From an uncultured Carboxylicivirga sp. (GTDB lineage Bacteria > Bacteroidota > Bacteroidia > Bacteroidales > Marinilabiliaceae), in NCBI GenBank assembly GCA_947503525.1, contig CANNEA010000013.1, forward strand, positions 1 to 64,000: a DNA stretch of 64,000 nt, given 5' to 3'. A program made the translations under genes and the position numbers. The stretch's first letter is position 1, and the number at the start of each line of letters is the position of its first letter. Positions 34,400 to 43,351 of the stretch are shown here, in pieces. Below the pieces are notes generated by a model. The model did not search any database, had not been told where the DNA came from, and was given only the letters and a program-made list of their open reading frames with translations.

Positions 34400-34407
34400 T
34401 ACTTTTG
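34400..34407 (+). promoter_or_regulatory. -7 box for tdk, abutting a divergent box
   Basis: TACTTTTG matches TAnnTTTG, 40 bases before the tdk ATG. No TTTG at the expected -33 spacing was found. The very next base begins the opposite-strand box at 34408-34415. Confidence 0.5.
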
Positions 34408-34415
34408 CAAAGGTA
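34408..34415 (-). promoter_or_regulatory. -7 box for the rsmI operon, abutting the tdk box
   Basis: CAAAGGTA reads TACCTTTG on the minus strand, matching TAnnTTTG, 32 bases before the start of the 262-residue protein gene. Together with the tdk box it forms a near palindrome TACTTTTGCAAAGGTA. Confidence 0.5.
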
Positions 34416-34447
34416 ATGATTGCAATTTAAAAAACTTCGTACACTAA

Positions 34448-35020
34448 ATGTTTCTTGAAAATAAGGCGAATAGAGATTCTCAAAAAGGTTGGATAGAGGT
34501 TATTGTGGGTTCAATGTTTTCGGGTAAAACCGAGGAGTTATTGAGACGTTTAAAGCGGGCTAAAATAGCAAAGCAAAAAGTTGAGATTTTTAAACCTATG
34601 GTTGATGTGCGCTATAGCGATACAGAAGTGGTGTCTCATGATTCCAACGCTATTACTTCAACACCTGTGGAATCATCGGGTAATATACTTTTACTTAGTA
34701 GCAATGTTAACGTGGTTGGCATAGATGAAGCTCAGTTTTTTGATGGAGGGCTTGCCGATGTCTGTCATCAGCTGGCTAGTCAGGGAATTCGCGTTATTGT
34801 AGCAGGATTAGATATGGATTTTAAAGGCAAACCCTTTGGTCCGATACCTTCATTATTAGCAACTGCAGAATATGTCACAAAGGTTCATGCCATATGCATG
34901 CGTTGTGGTGATTTAGCCCATTTTTCACATCGTTTATCCGATAATGAAAAGCTTGTATTGCTTGGCGAAAAATCTGAGTATGAACCGCTCTGTAGAGCAT
35001 GTTTTACTAAAGTTAATTAG
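34448..35020 (+). CDS. tdk: Thymidine kinase
   Basis: 190 residues, type II (TK1-like) enzyme phosphorylating thymidine with ATP. P-loop [15 protein letters not shown] near 22-36, VGIDEAQFF with the catalytic Glu, and a C-terminal zinc site from CMRCGD and [14 protein letters not shown] also marks the usual end of the family. Salvage of thymidine to dTMP in the cytosol. Four bases separate its stop from the start of murF-alr, so the two are probably one transcript. A promoter box overlaps head to head with that of the rsmI operon. Confidence 0.96.
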   Translation: MFLENKANRDSQKGWIEVIVGSMFSGKTEELLRRLKRAKIAKQKVEIFKPMVDVRYSDTEVVSHDSNAITSTPVESSGNILLLSSNVNVVGIDEAQFFDGGLADVCHQLASQGIRVIVAGLDMDFKGKPFGPIPSLLATAEYVTKVHAICMRCGDLAHFSHRLSDNEKLVLLGEKSEYEPLCRACFTKVN

Positions 35021-35023
35021 CAT

Positions 35024-37471
35024 ATGGCCAGATTAAGTCTTCAGCAATTCGCAGAATTTTCAGGGGGTGAGTTAATTGGCCCCACCACAGGATTTGTTGA
35101 AAGACTGGCTTTTGATAGTAGAAAACTTTTAATTCCTCAGGATGCAATATTTATTGCCATCAAGGGAGTTAGTCATGATGGGCATGCTTATATTGAAGAG
35201 CTCTATAGGAGAGGTATTCGTGCCTTCATGGTGGAAACATTATGCGATTATTCTGCTTATCCTGATTCTACTTTTATTCAAGTATCGAATTCAGTTATAG
35301 CCTTACAAAATGTTGCGTCTGAAATAAGAAAGGAGTTTAAGTTTCCAATTATTGCAATTACTGGAAGTAATGGTAAAACGGTAGTTAAGGAATGGGCAAG
35401 CCGATTGCTCGAAAGGCAAATGACTGTTGGAAGATCTCCTCGAAGTTATAATAGTCAGCTAGGAGTACCTTTATCTCTTTGGATGTTGGAAGAGGAATGT
35501 GACGTTGCTTTGATTGAGGCAGGTATTTCCATGCCGAATGAAATGTCGAATCTTGAAAAGTGCATTCAGCCACAAATTGGAGTTATCACAAATATTGGCC
35601 AGGCGCATCAAGAAAATTTCACATCGCTTGAAAGCAAATTGGAGCAGAAATTAGAATTGTTTCAGAATGCAGAGGTCATTTTATACAATTTCGATCATCA
35701 TCTGATTAATATTACACTTGCTAGTACATATCCCAATAAACAGACTAAGTCATATGGCTCATCTGAGTCGGCAGATTTACAATTAATTTCTCAATCGAAT
35801 TCTCAATCAAGCACTATTCTTAAGCTTAAGTATGCTGATGAAATTGTTTCGCTATCTATTCCATTTGTGGATAGTGCCTCTATCGAAAATGCTTTAGCAT
35901 CTGTTTTATTGGCACTACATTTTAATATGCCTTGGAAGGAAATACAAGCAGGATTAGAAGATTTGCAGCCTGCAGCCATGCGCCTGGAACAAAAGGAAGG
36001 TGTAAATAATTGTCTTCTAATTGATGATGCTTATAATTCTGATTTAACATCTTTGGAATTGGCTTTAGATTTTCTAAATCAATTGGGGTCAAGGAAAGGG
36101 TTGAGTAAAACCCTGATACTTTCGGATATATACCAAAGTGGAATGGATGCTGATCGCTTGTACAAACAAGTCAAAGAAATTGCAAAAGTAAAAGGTGTTG
36201 ATCGTTTTATAGGAATTGGACCTCAGTTATATAAAACAAGTGGAGGGAAAGATGCTTATATGTCAACTGAGGATTTTTTAAATCATATACATATCAGTGA
36301 TTTTAAGAATGAAGCAATTCTGCTCAAAGGCTCCCGTTCTTTTTCATTTGAACGTATATCAGATATTCTGGAAAAACAAAGGCACAAAACCGTATTGGAA
36401 GTCAATTTGAATGCCTTGATGAACAATGTGCAGTTTTTCAAATCTAATTTAAAGCCAGAGGTTAAATTGTTGGCAATGGTTAAGGCTTTTTCATATGGCA
36501 GTGGATCCTTTGAAATAGCCAATGTATTGCAACATCAAAAAGTGGATTGTTTAGGAGTTGCATTTGCTGACGAAGGAATTGAGCTTCGTGAAGCCGGAAT
36601 AAATTTACCAATCATAGTAATGAATCCTGAAGTCAGCAGCTTTCCTTTGATGCTTCAGTATGATTTAGAGCCGGAGATTTATAGTTTCAATGTATTACAG
36701 TCCTATCTGCGGTCTGTGGAAAGAGAGGGCCTGAGTAAAGTGCCAATTCATATTAAAGTAGATACAGGAATGAATCGTCTTGGTTTTTTACCTGAGGATA
36801 TGAATCGACTTATAAAAATGATAAATTCAAGTCCAAGACTGAAGGTAGATTCGGTATTTTCACATTTAGCCGGGAGTGATGACGCCGTTCATGATGATTT
36901 TACCAAGATGCAAGCTGAAATTTTTATTAAGTGTTGTGAACGTATAGAGGAGGGTTTAGGCTATTCTTTTATTAAGCACATTCTTAATTCGGCAGGTATC
37001 GAGCGTTTCCCGGAATATCAGTTTGACATGGTTCGTCTGGGAATAGGAATGTATGGGATTTCAGCAAGTAATAATGATCTTCAAAATGTAGGAACATTAA
37101 AATCCTATGTTTCGCAATTAAAAGAAGTGAAGAAAGGCGATTCAATTGGCTACAATCGACGAGGACAAGCTCAATCAAATATTAATATTGCGATTGTCCC
37201 GGTAGGCTATGCCGACGGACTAAACCGCCGATTAAGCAATGGTGTCGGCAGGGTGGTAATTAATAATCAGCAGGCTCCAATAATCGGTAATATTTGTATG
37301 GATATGTGCATGGTTGATGTTAGTAATCTGAGTGTAAAAGAAGGAGACGAAGTTGAAATTTTTGGTTCAAATTATACCATAAACGATATAGCTGAAGCAT
37401 TAAATACGATTCCTTATGAAGTGCTAACCAGTATTAGCAGAAGAGTTAAACGTGTTTATTATTTGGAATAG
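35024..37471 (+). CDS. murF-alr: Bifunctional MurF ligase / alanine racemase
   Basis: 815 residues, a fusion that is normal in Bacteroidota. The N-terminal MurF part (1 to about 455) adds D-Ala-D-Ala to UDP-MurNAc-tripeptide; it shows AITGSNGKTVVKEW (ATP loop) and LLIDDAYNSDLTSLELAL. The C-terminal alanine racemase (about 460-815) supplies D-alanine. LLAMVKAFSYGSGSFEIANV holds the PLP lysine, DSIGYNRRGQ the catalytic tyrosine region, and NICMDMCMVDV is conserved. The fusion couples D-Ala production with its use in peptidoglycan synthesis. The gene is convergent with the Crp/Fnr gene with only 5 bases between stops, so no terminator fits there. Confidence 0.95.
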   Translation: MARLSLQQFAEFSGGELIGPTTGFVERLAFDSRKLLIPQDAIFIAIKGVSHDGHAYIEELYRRGIRAFMVETLCDYSAYPDSTFIQVSNSVIALQNVASEIRKEFKFPIIAITGSNGKTVVKEWASRLLERQMTVGRSPRSYNSQLGVPLSLWMLEEECDVALIEAGISMPNEMSNLEKCIQPQIGVITNIGQAHQENFTSLESKLEQKLELFQNAEVILYNFDHHLINITLASTYPNKQTKSYGSSESADLQLISQSNSQSSTILKLKYADEIVSLSIPFVDSASIENALASVLLALHFNMPWKEIQAGLEDLQPAAMRLEQKEGVNNCLLIDDAYNSDLTSLELALDFLNQLGSRKGLSKTLILSDIYQSGMDADRLYKQVKEIAKVKGVDRFIGIGPQLYKTSGGKDAYMSTEDFLNHIHISDFKNEAILLKGSRSFSFERISDILEKQRHKTVLEVNLNALMNNVQFFKSNLKPEVKLLAMVKAFSYGSGSFEIANVLQHQKVDCLGVAFADEGIELREAGINLPIIVMNPEVSSFPLMLQYDLEPEIYSFNVLQSYLRSVEREGLSKVPIHIKVDTGMNRLGFLPEDMNRLIKMINSSPRLKVDSVFSHLAGSDDAVHDDFTKMQAEIFIKCCERIEEGLGYSFIKHILNSAGIERFPEYQFDMVRLGIGMYGISASNNDLQNVGTLKSYVSQLKEVKKGDSIGYNRRGQAQSNINIAIVPVGYADGLNRRLSNGVGRVVINNQQAPIIGNICMDMCMVDVSNLSVKEGDEVEIFGSNYTINDIAEALNTIPYEVLTSISRRVKRVYYLE

Positions 37472-37476
37472 CAGGA

Positions 37477-38184
37477 CTATCCAAGTTTTGATATCCGTTC
37501 CAGTCTCTCACCATCCAAAATTTTAATAATTCGCCCGTTAACAGCCAATACCTTCTCATTCACAAAAGTGGTTAATGTTCGAATGGCATTGGAAGTTGTC
37601 ATATTCGAAAAATTAGCTAAATCTTCACGAGAGAGATAAACGCTAAGAGTTTGTTCATCTTCTTCGTAGCCATAGATATCTTTAAGAACACAAAGGCTTT
37701 CTGCCAATCGTCCGCGAATATGTTTTTGCGTTAAGGTTACTGTTCTGTAACGTGCAAATCCAAGCTCCTTGGCAAATGATTTAACAAAGGTCATGGACAA
37801 GGCCGGGTTGGTCTTCATTAGCTTATAAACGGCTGTTTTAGGCACTATAAATATGGTACACGGCTCAATAACCTCAGAAGAAGCAATGTGAAGGTCATCG
37901 GCAAATAAAGCACGATAACCGATGAAAGCCGGACCACTTGCCATCCTGACAATTTGTTCGCGACGCCCAACACCTTCTTTAAATATTTTTACTTTGCCTA
38001 CGCCTAGACATAGTAATCCGCTTGGTTTATCACCCTCATGGTAGATGATCTCACCTTTCTTGTAATGAACGGTACTGTGGTTGTTAAGTAAAAACTGTTT
38101 TTCTTCTTCATTAAGAATGCTATACAGCTTAGTAATCTCTTTTATAGTAGGATCTGAATCAGAAGATTTCTTTTTGGCTGGCAT
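37477..38184 (-). CDS. Crp/Fnr family transcriptional regulator
   Basis: 235 residues. The cyclic-nucleotide-binding-like domain is at about 20-140 (HYKKGEIIYHEGDKPSGLLC; IVRMASGPAFIGYRALF). The DNA-binding winged helix is at about 155-225 with recognition region LSREDLANFSNMTTSNAIRT. No cysteine cluster for Fe-S as in FNR is visible, and the cAMP-binding residues of CRP are not evident, so the effector is unknown. Upstream lies a 21-bp inverted repeat (38205-38225 and 38257-38277) that could be an autoregulatory site. A basic N-terminus (MPAKKKSSDSDP) precedes the fold. Confidence 0.9.
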   Translation of the reverse strand: MPAKKKSSDSDPTIKEITKLYSILNEEEKQFLLNNHSTVHYKKGEIIYHEGDKPSGLLCLGVGKVKIFKEGVGRREQIVRMASGPAFIGYRALFADDLHIASSEVIEPCTIFIVPKTAVYKLMKTNPALSMTFVKSFAKELGFARYRTVTLTQKHIRGRLAESLCVLKDIYGYEEDEQTLSVYLSREDLANFSNMTTSNAIRTLTTFVNEKVLAVNGRIIKILDGERLERISKLG

Positions 38185-38204
38185 ATTTATGTTATAAAAC
38201 AGTG

Positions 38205-38277
38205 TTTTAAAACATACAAATTTAGAAAAAAAGATGGTTTTCCACCCTGATTAACACTAAATGTGTATGTTTTAAAA
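38205..38277. repeat. 21-bp inverted repeat (20/21) upstream of the Crp/Fnr gene
   Basis: Arms 38205-38225 and 38257-38277 are reverse complements except for one base and are 31 bases apart. The left arm includes a perfect 12-bp palindrome TGTTTTAAAACA (38203-38214). On the minus strand the left arm also contains TAAATTTG, a match to the -7 promoter box. It lies between nadE (stop at 38286) and the regulator start at 38184, so it can be an operator, a cruciform, or the nadE terminator. Confidence 0.6.
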
Positions 38278-38285
38278 AAGTCAGT

Positions 38286-39935
38286 TTAATATTTTGCAAC
38301 AAGAGGCATTCGTCTACCCATACCAAAGGCCTTGCCTGAAACGCGGAGGGTAGGTGCCGTTTGAAAGCGTTTATATTCATTCATATTTACTAGGCGAACT
38401 GCTTTTTTTACAGTTGCCTCATCAAATCCGTCGTTAATAATATCTGATGGCGACTCATGTTTTTCGATGTACTTAAAGAGGATTGTATCCAAAACATCAT
38501 AATCAGGAAGCGAATCTGAATCTTTCTGATCAGGCCTTAACTCTGCAGACGGTGGTTTGATAATTGTATTCTCAGGAATAATTTCTCGCTCACGATTTAT
38601 GTATCTCGCCAAACGGAAAACATCGGTTTTGTACACATCGCCCAATACCGACAACCCCCCATTCATATCACCATATAAAGTACCGTAGCCAACAGCCGCT
38701 TCACTTTTATTTGACGTGTTTAGCAAAATATGCCCAAACTTATTGGACAATGCCATAAGCAGAGTACCTCTAATGCGCGCTTGCATATTCTCTTCTGTGA
38801 CATCTTCATCTTTACCTTCAAATAAAGGTCCCATCAACATGTTGTAGGTTGTAAAGATTTCTTTTATGGGAACAATGTTGTACTCTATATTTAGATTGTC
38901 AGCCAGATCAACTGCGTCTTTTATGGAGTGATCGGATGAGTATTGTGATGGCATTAAAAGAACACGAATATTTTCAGCTCCAAGAGCCTCAGCAGCCAAT
39001 ACAACTGTTACTGCTGAATCAATACCTCCTGATAGTCCTAATGTGGCTTTTGAAAAGCCCATTTTAGTAAAATAATCACGAATTCCGCAAACCAGAGCAT
39101 CATGAATAAATGCTAAAGTATCAGTCGTTTTTTCTTCTTCAACAGTGGCGACATCTATTTTATCAAGATCAACCATGATTTGATCTTCACTAAAAGTAGA
39201 AGCCTGATGGGTTATTTCTCCTTTAGAATTAACCACCATGCTGTTACCATCAAATATTAATTCGGTGTTTGCTCCTATTTGATTGACGTAGATAAAAGGT
39301 AATCCAAACTGTTTGGCCTTATGGCGTACAATATTTTGACGTACATCAACTTGTGTGTAGGAAAAAGGAGAAGCCGCTATGTTAATGGTAAAATCAGGTT
39401 TTAATTTCATGAGCTCCTCCATTGGAGAAAGCGTATATAATTTATCTCTTGCAAATGCATTGGCCACCGGCTGGTCATCCCATATGTCTTCACATACGGT
39501 AAGTGCAATTTTTCGACCTTTTAGCTCTACAAGATCGAACGATTTGTTAGGTTGAAAATAACGGTACTCATCAAATACATCGTAATTAGGGAGTAGCGTT
39601 TTTCTAACCACCTGTTGGATTTTACCATCAGCCAATACATATGCAGCATTGTAAAGATTTTTCCCCTGAGGTTCAGGATTGATTTCAGGAGCGCCAACTA
39701 TTGCGGCAATACCTACACATTTATCAGCTATTCGAATTAGCGCTTCATTGCAGCTTTCTATAAATTCCTTACGTTCCAGAAAATCATAAGGAGGATAACC
39801 ACATACAGCCAACTCAGAAAAAACGACTAAATCAGCTCCTTTATCTTTAGCTATCTCAATACTGTTAATGATTTTATCAGCATTGGAAGTAAAATTACCA
39901 ATGTGATAATTTAACTGCGCCAGTATTACTTTCAT
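38286..39935 (-). CDS. nadE: Glutamine-dependent NAD+ synthase
   Basis: 549 residues in two domains. The N-terminal nitrilase-type glutaminase (1-260) shows VVFSELAVCGYPPYD (Glu), RKTLLPNYDVFDEYRYF (Lys) and LTVCEDIWDD (Cys). The C-terminal synthetase (about 275-549) shows TLGLSGGIDSAVTVVLA, the ATP pyrophosphatase loop, and LNTSNKSEAAVGYGTLYGD. It makes NAD+ from nicotinate adenine dinucleotide with ammonia channelled from glutamine. It lies 29 bases from the PorT-like gene on the same strand, opposite gldB; a nadE-gldB neighbourhood is known in gliding Bacteroidota. Confidence 0.96.
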   Translation of the reverse strand: MKVILAQLNYHIGNFTSNADKIINSIEIAKDKGADLVVFSELAVCGYPPYDFLERKEFIESCNEALIRIADKCVGIAAIVGAPEINPEPQGKNLYNAAYVLADGKIQQVVRKTLLPNYDVFDEYRYFQPNKSFDLVELKGRKIALTVCEDIWDDQPVANAFARDKLYTLSPMEELMKLKPDFTINIAASPFSYTQVDVRQNIVRHKAKQFGLPFIYVNQIGANTELIFDGNSMVVNSKGEITHQASTFSEDQIMVDLDKIDVATVEEEKTTDTLAFIHDALVCGIRDYFTKMGFSKATLGLSGGIDSAVTVVLAAEALGAENIRVLLMPSQYSSDHSIKDAVDLADNLNIEYNIVPIKEIFTTYNMLMGPLFEGKDEDVTEENMQARIRGTLLMALSNKFGHILLNTSNKSEAAVGYGTLYGDMNGGLSVLGDVYKTDVFRLARYINREREIIPENTIIKPPSAELRPDQKDSDSLPDYDVLDTILFKYIEKHESPSDIINDGFDEATVKKAVRLVNMNEYKRFQTAPTLRVSGKAFGMGRRMPLVAKY

Positions 39936-39964
39936 CTTCCTATATTAATTGCAATTAATTACTT

Positions 39965-40591
39965 CTAAAAAATAACTCCAAATTGAAATACCAACCTGTT
40001 AAGGTGCGTTTTATCGCTAAGGTAATGATTTGTTGCATCAAGAATTCCATTGTGGTAAAGAAGACCAAAGGTTAAAAACGTGTCTCCACCAATGGAGTAT
40101 TCAATTCCCCCACCAAGGTTATATCCCATGTCGAAGGACTTTATTTGGTCTGTTCTGGATTTTCCATTTTCATCCACGGCTTTAATGTTAAATTGTCCAT
40201 AAAGGCCAAATTGTCCATAGAATCTGGAACGATGAAATTCATTGGTTAACAGTTTCAGACCAAGAGGAATTTCCAGATATTTAAGTTGGTAAGTTTCATT
40301 ACTGGTATAGGCATTACCATCCATATCCTGCAAATCATAAGTAAGTTTACCACCTGATGTATTAATTGTTAAACCAGTTGTAATGGCATAATTCGTGTCG
40401 AAAAAATGATCAACGAGCAATCCAAAATTATAACCAAATTTGCTGCCATTAGAATTTACAGACTCATGGTCTGAATTAAGCCAAGAAATTTGCGGACTAA
40501 GTAAAAAGCCAAGGCGTGTACGCTTTCCAGTTTGTGCATTAAGGTTAAAAAAAAGTATTAATCCTATTAAGATTAAAAAGGCTCTTTGCAT
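39965..40591 (-). CDS. PorT-like small outer-membrane beta-barrel protein
   Basis: 208 residues from the ATG at 40591; a longer frame to 40660 lacks a signal-like start at its beginning and would overlap the gldB start. Signal peptide FLILIGLILFFNLNAQ. The mature protein (KRTRLGFLLSPQISWL, then YNFGLLVDHFFDTNYAITTG) is an eight-strand-type barrel of the outer-membrane beta-barrel family loosely called PorT-like, and ends FQFGVIF with the terminal Phe of such barrels. True PorT is a type IX secretion component, but this match is only at family level. It is divergent from gldB and co-directional with nadE. Confidence 0.75.
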   Translation of the reverse strand: MQRAFLILIGLILFFNLNAQTGKRTRLGFLLSPQISWLNSDHESVNSNGSKFGYNFGLLVDHFFDTNYAITTGLTINTSGGKLTYDLQDMDGNAYTSNETYQLKYLEIPLGLKLLTNEFHRSRFYGQFGLYGQFNIKAVDENGKSRTDQIKSFDMGYNLGGGIEYSIGGDTFLTFGLLYHNGILDATNHYLSDKTHLNRLVFQFGVIF

Positions 40592-40659
40592 TGTGTTGGT
40601 ATTATAGGTTGAAAACTGTACAAACTTACTTATTTTTACAGCAAATAAAAGAATTAACA

Positions 40660-41673
40660 ATGCAAGCTTTTTTCAAAAAACATTTATTGATTGCCGTTTT
40701 AATGGCTTTGATAGTTTCGTGTAACAATGGACCAGACGCACCTGATGTTGATCATATTGAAGTGGACTTAGAATCACATTTGTTTTATAAGGAATTATTT
40801 GAAGGAGGCAGCTCTGATATTGCCGGAAAGGTAAAGACCTTGAATAATAAATATGGACCTTATCTTGAAGCTTATAGTCAAAAAGTTATCAATATTGGTA
40901 GCGTCGATGATCCTCATTATGAGGTGAACTTAAAAACATTTATTGATTACGATGCCAACAAGGATGTCTACGCAAAGTGTCTGGAACAATATTCAACAGT
41001 TGACGATTTAATGGTGGATATGGAACAGGCTTTTCGCTATTATAAATACTATTTCCCAAACTCGGTAAACCCTGATATTTATTTTCACATTTCTGGATTT
41101 AATCAATCAATAGCTCTGGATTCGGCCTGGATTTCGGTTAGCGTTGAAAAGTATTTAGGCGAAGAGTGTGAGTTTTATGAGTGGTTAACAATTCCTAAGT
41201 ATCTGCGAAAGCGCATGGTAAAGGCTAAAGTTGTACCGGATGTAATGAAGGCTATTGGGATGACTACTTTTCCTTCAGGAATGAAGAATGAAGATGTTTT
41301 AAATAGTATGATTCAAAAGGGGAAGGTGTTGTATTTTGTTCATCACATGGTGCCCAAAATTAGAAGGGAACTGTTATTTGATCTTTCAGAGAAGGAATTG
41401 AAATGGTGTGAAAGATATGAAGCTGATATTTGGTCTGGAATGGTAGAGCGAAAACATCTTTATAATACAGATCGGATGGTTATTCAAAAATATACGGGAG
41501 ATAGCCCTTTTACCTATTATTTTGGACAAGATTCGCCTGGTAGAGCTGCCATATATCTAGGTTATCAGATTGTTAATGCCTATATGAAAAATAATCAGGA
41601 TTTGACTTTAGTGGATTTAATGCTCGATGATGATGGGCATAAAATCTTCAGGGAATCGCGTTACCGTCCGTAA
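40660..41673 (+). CDS. gldB: Gliding motility lipoprotein GldB
   Basis: 337 residues from the ATG at 40660. The lipobox LIVSC sets the lipidation site near residue 20. The mature start DVDHIEVDLESHLFYKELFE is characteristic of GldB. Further family features are VPKIRRELLFDLSEKELKWC and a late SPGRAAIYLGYQIVNAYM. GldB is an envelope lipoprotein required for gliding in Flavobacterium and present even in many non-gliding Bacteroidota, where its function is unclear. It lies 9 bases before the nitrilase gene and probably heads the three-gene operon ending at 43021. Confidence 0.88.
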   Translation: MQAFFKKHLLIAVLMALIVSCNNGPDAPDVDHIEVDLESHLFYKELFEGGSSDIAGKVKTLNNKYGPYLEAYSQKVINIGSVDDPHYEVNLKTFIDYDANKDVYAKCLEQYSTVDDLMVDMEQAFRYYKYYFPNSVNPDIYFHISGFNQSIALDSAWISVSVEKYLGEECEFYEWLTIPKYLRKRMVKAKVVPDVMKAIGMTTFPSGMKNEDVLNSMIQKGKVLYFVHHMVPKIRRELLFDLSEKELKWCERYEADIWSGMVERKHLYNTDRMVIQKYTGDSPFTYYFGQDSPGRAAIYLGYQIVNAYMKNNQDLTLVDLMLDDDGHKIFRESRYRP

Positions 41674-41682
41674 TATCACTTT

Positions 41683-42486
41683 ATGATCAGGCTCGGAATA
41701 GTACAATTTGGCCCATTATTGGGGAAGGTGAAAGCTAATATCGAGATGGTAAATAATTTAATTTTATCATCACCTGAGTGCGATATTTATATCCTGCCTG
41801 AATTAGCCAATTCAGGTTATCGGTTTAAAAATAAAGAAGAGGCCTTAAAATATTCTGAAGAAATTAATGACAGTGAATTTCTCAATGCTCTTATGAGTAT
41901 AGCAAATGATAGAGGAGCTCATATTATTACCGGTTTTTGCGAGAGAGCGGAAAATAAACTATATAATTCATCTGTTCTAATAGGTCCCATGGGTATAATG
42001 GGCTCATACCGTAAGCTGCACCTTTTTATGGATGAGAAAGATATTTTTGAACCTGGAGACAAAGGTTTGCCTGTATTTGATACTCCCGTTGGTAAGATAG
42101 GTATGTTGGTTTGTTTCGATTGGATGTTTCCTGAAGCATGGCGGGTATTAGCATTAAAAGGAGCTCAAATAATTGCCCATCCGTCCAATTTAGTGTTGCC
42201 GTATTGTCAAAGCGTAATACCATCATATGCGTTGGTAAACAAATGTTATATCGCTACTGCTAACCGTATTGGAAAAGAAAGGGATTTGCATTTTACTGGA
42301 CAATCCGTCTTGGCATCTCCAAAAGGTGAGCTTTTACTTAAGGGAAGTGAAAAACAATCAATGGTGTTGCATGAGACGATTGATTTATCCCTGACAAATG
42401 ATAAATACATTACGCCTCGCAATCATTTGCTTGATGATAGAAGGACTGATGTATATGGCGATTTAATGATGAGTGAAGATGATTGA
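41683..42486 (+). CDS. Carbon-nitrogen hydrolase (nitrilase superfamily amidase)
   Basis: 267 residues. The catalytic triad is visible: Glu in ILPELANSGY (near 40), Lys in YRKLHLFMDE (near 111) and Cys in MLVCFDWMFPE (near 145). EWMFPE-type loops are shared with omega-amidases and N-carbamoyl hydrolases, but the exact amide substrate cannot be read from the sequence. Cytoplasmic, no signal. Its last 8 bases overlap the start of the 5-formyl-THF cyclo-ligase gene, giving translational coupling. Confidence 0.88.
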   Translation: MIRLGIVQFGPLLGKVKANIEMVNNLILSSPECDIYILPELANSGYRFKNKEEALKYSEEINDSEFLNALMSIANDRGAHIITGFCERAENKLYNSSVLIGPMGIMGSYRKLHLFMDEKDIFEPGDKGLPVFDTPVGKIGMLVCFDWMFPEAWRVLALKGAQIIAHPSNLVLPYCQSVIPSYALVNKCYIATANRIGKERDLHFTGQSVLASPKGELLLKGSEKQSMVLHETIDLSLTNDKYITPRNHLLDDRRTDVYGDLMMSEDD

Positions 42487-43021
42487 GGAAAAAAAAGATT
42501 TGCGTAAAACAATACGCTTGTTAAAAAACAGATTAACTGAGTCTGAAAAAATACTCCATGCAAGTTCAGTACACAAACAATTGGAAGAGAATCCTATTTT
42601 TCAAGAGGCGCAATCAATTTTGTTTTATTGGTCGATGGACGATGAACTTCCAACGCAAGCGTTCATAGAAGAAATTTATGAAGCTAAAGATATTTACCTG
42701 CCGGTCATTAAAGGAAATGATTTAGAGGTTGTCCGATACACGGGTAAACATTGTCTTGTTCCTGGAGAGAAATATGGCATTCCGGAACCTTCGGGTAAAA
42801 AGCTAGAAGATGAAAGTATAATAGATTTAGTTATTGTTCCCGGTGTAGCCTTTGATAAACAAAATAACCGTATGGGTAGAGGGGCCGGATATTACGACCG
42901 AATTTTAAGTCGTGTGCCTCGGGCAAAGAAGATTGCATTGGCTTTCGACTTTCAAATGGTTGAGAGTGTTCCGGTTGAAGCCCATGATGTTCCAATGGAT
43001 TTAATTATAAGTAGTAAATAA
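42479..43021 (+). CDS. 5-formyltetrahydrofolate cyclo-ligase
   Basis: 180 residues from the ATG at 42479, inside the stop region of the nitrilase gene (ATGATTGA overlap); an in-frame GTG at 42473 is the alternative. The enzyme converts 5-formyl-THF to 5,10-methenyl-THF with ATP, returning a storage folate to use. Signature: VPGVAFDKQNNRMGRGAGYY followed by DRIL. The N-terminal basic helix KKDLRKTIRLLKNRL is also typical. Last gene of the gldB operon; a bidirectional terminator follows directly after the stop. Confidence 0.93.
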   Translation: MIEEKKDLRKTIRLLKNRLTESEKILHASSVHKQLEENPIFQEAQSILFYWSMDDELPTQAFIEEIYEAKDIYLPVIKGNDLEVVRYTGKHCLVPGEKYGIPEPSGKKLEDESIIDLVIVPGVAFDKQNNRMGRGAGYYDRILSRVPRAKKIALAFDFQMVESVPVEAHDVPMDLIISSK

Positions 43022-43043
43022 AAAAGCCCCGGAAGGGGCTTTT
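43022..43043. terminator. Bidirectional terminator
   Basis: AAAAGCCCC (43022-43030) pairs with GGGGCTTTT (43035-43043) around GGAA. It serves the folate gene on the plus strand and the ferredoxin gene on the minus strand. Confidence 0.9.
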
Positions 43044-43055
43044 ATATTTCTTTAC

Positions 43056-43223
43056 TTACGCTGGATGAATAGCTTCTGTTGGGCAAACATCTGCACAAGT
43101 TCCACAGTCTGTACAAGCTTCGCCGTCAATTTTATAGATATCACCTTCAGCGATTGCATCTACTGGACATTCATCAACACATGTACCGCAAGCAATACAG
43201 TCTTCATTAATTACGTAGGCCAT
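43056..43223 (-). CDS. 2[4Fe-4S] ferredoxin
   Basis: 55 residues, full length for a clostridial-type ferredoxin. Two motifs: CIACGTCVDECP and CTDCGTCADVCP, each giving three cysteines plus the distant fourth for two [4Fe-4S] clusters. It starts MAYVINED and ends EAIHPA. Low-potential electron carrier in the cytosol, useful to pyruvate:ferredoxin oxidoreductase and similar anaerobic enzymes, none of which is encoded here. Single-gene unit; the opposite strand has an open frame over the same bases that is only a shadow. The gap upstream contains an 8-bp inverted repeat at 43352-43372. Confidence 0.96.
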   Translation of the reverse strand: MAYVINEDCIACGTCVDECPVDAIAEGDIYKIDGEACTDCGTCADVCPTEAIHPA

Positions 43224-43351
43224 TTTATTTTATCTTTAATGGTTATTATTACTCGGGCAAAATTATTTGCTTTTTTTAAGAATTAAAAGAAAACTGATCT
43301 AAACTAATTTATTTTGAACGGATATAAATAAGGCTTAGAGGTCTTAAATTA

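Noticed and set aside
35024-37471. MurF-alanine racemase as an assembly or annotation fusion
   Set aside because: Both parts are complete in one frame and this fusion is normal in Bacteroidota.
43065-43286. Plus-strand open frame over the ferredoxin gene
   Set aside because: The minus-strand reading gives a perfect two-cluster ferredoxin; the plus-strand frame is only the complement of its cysteine codons.
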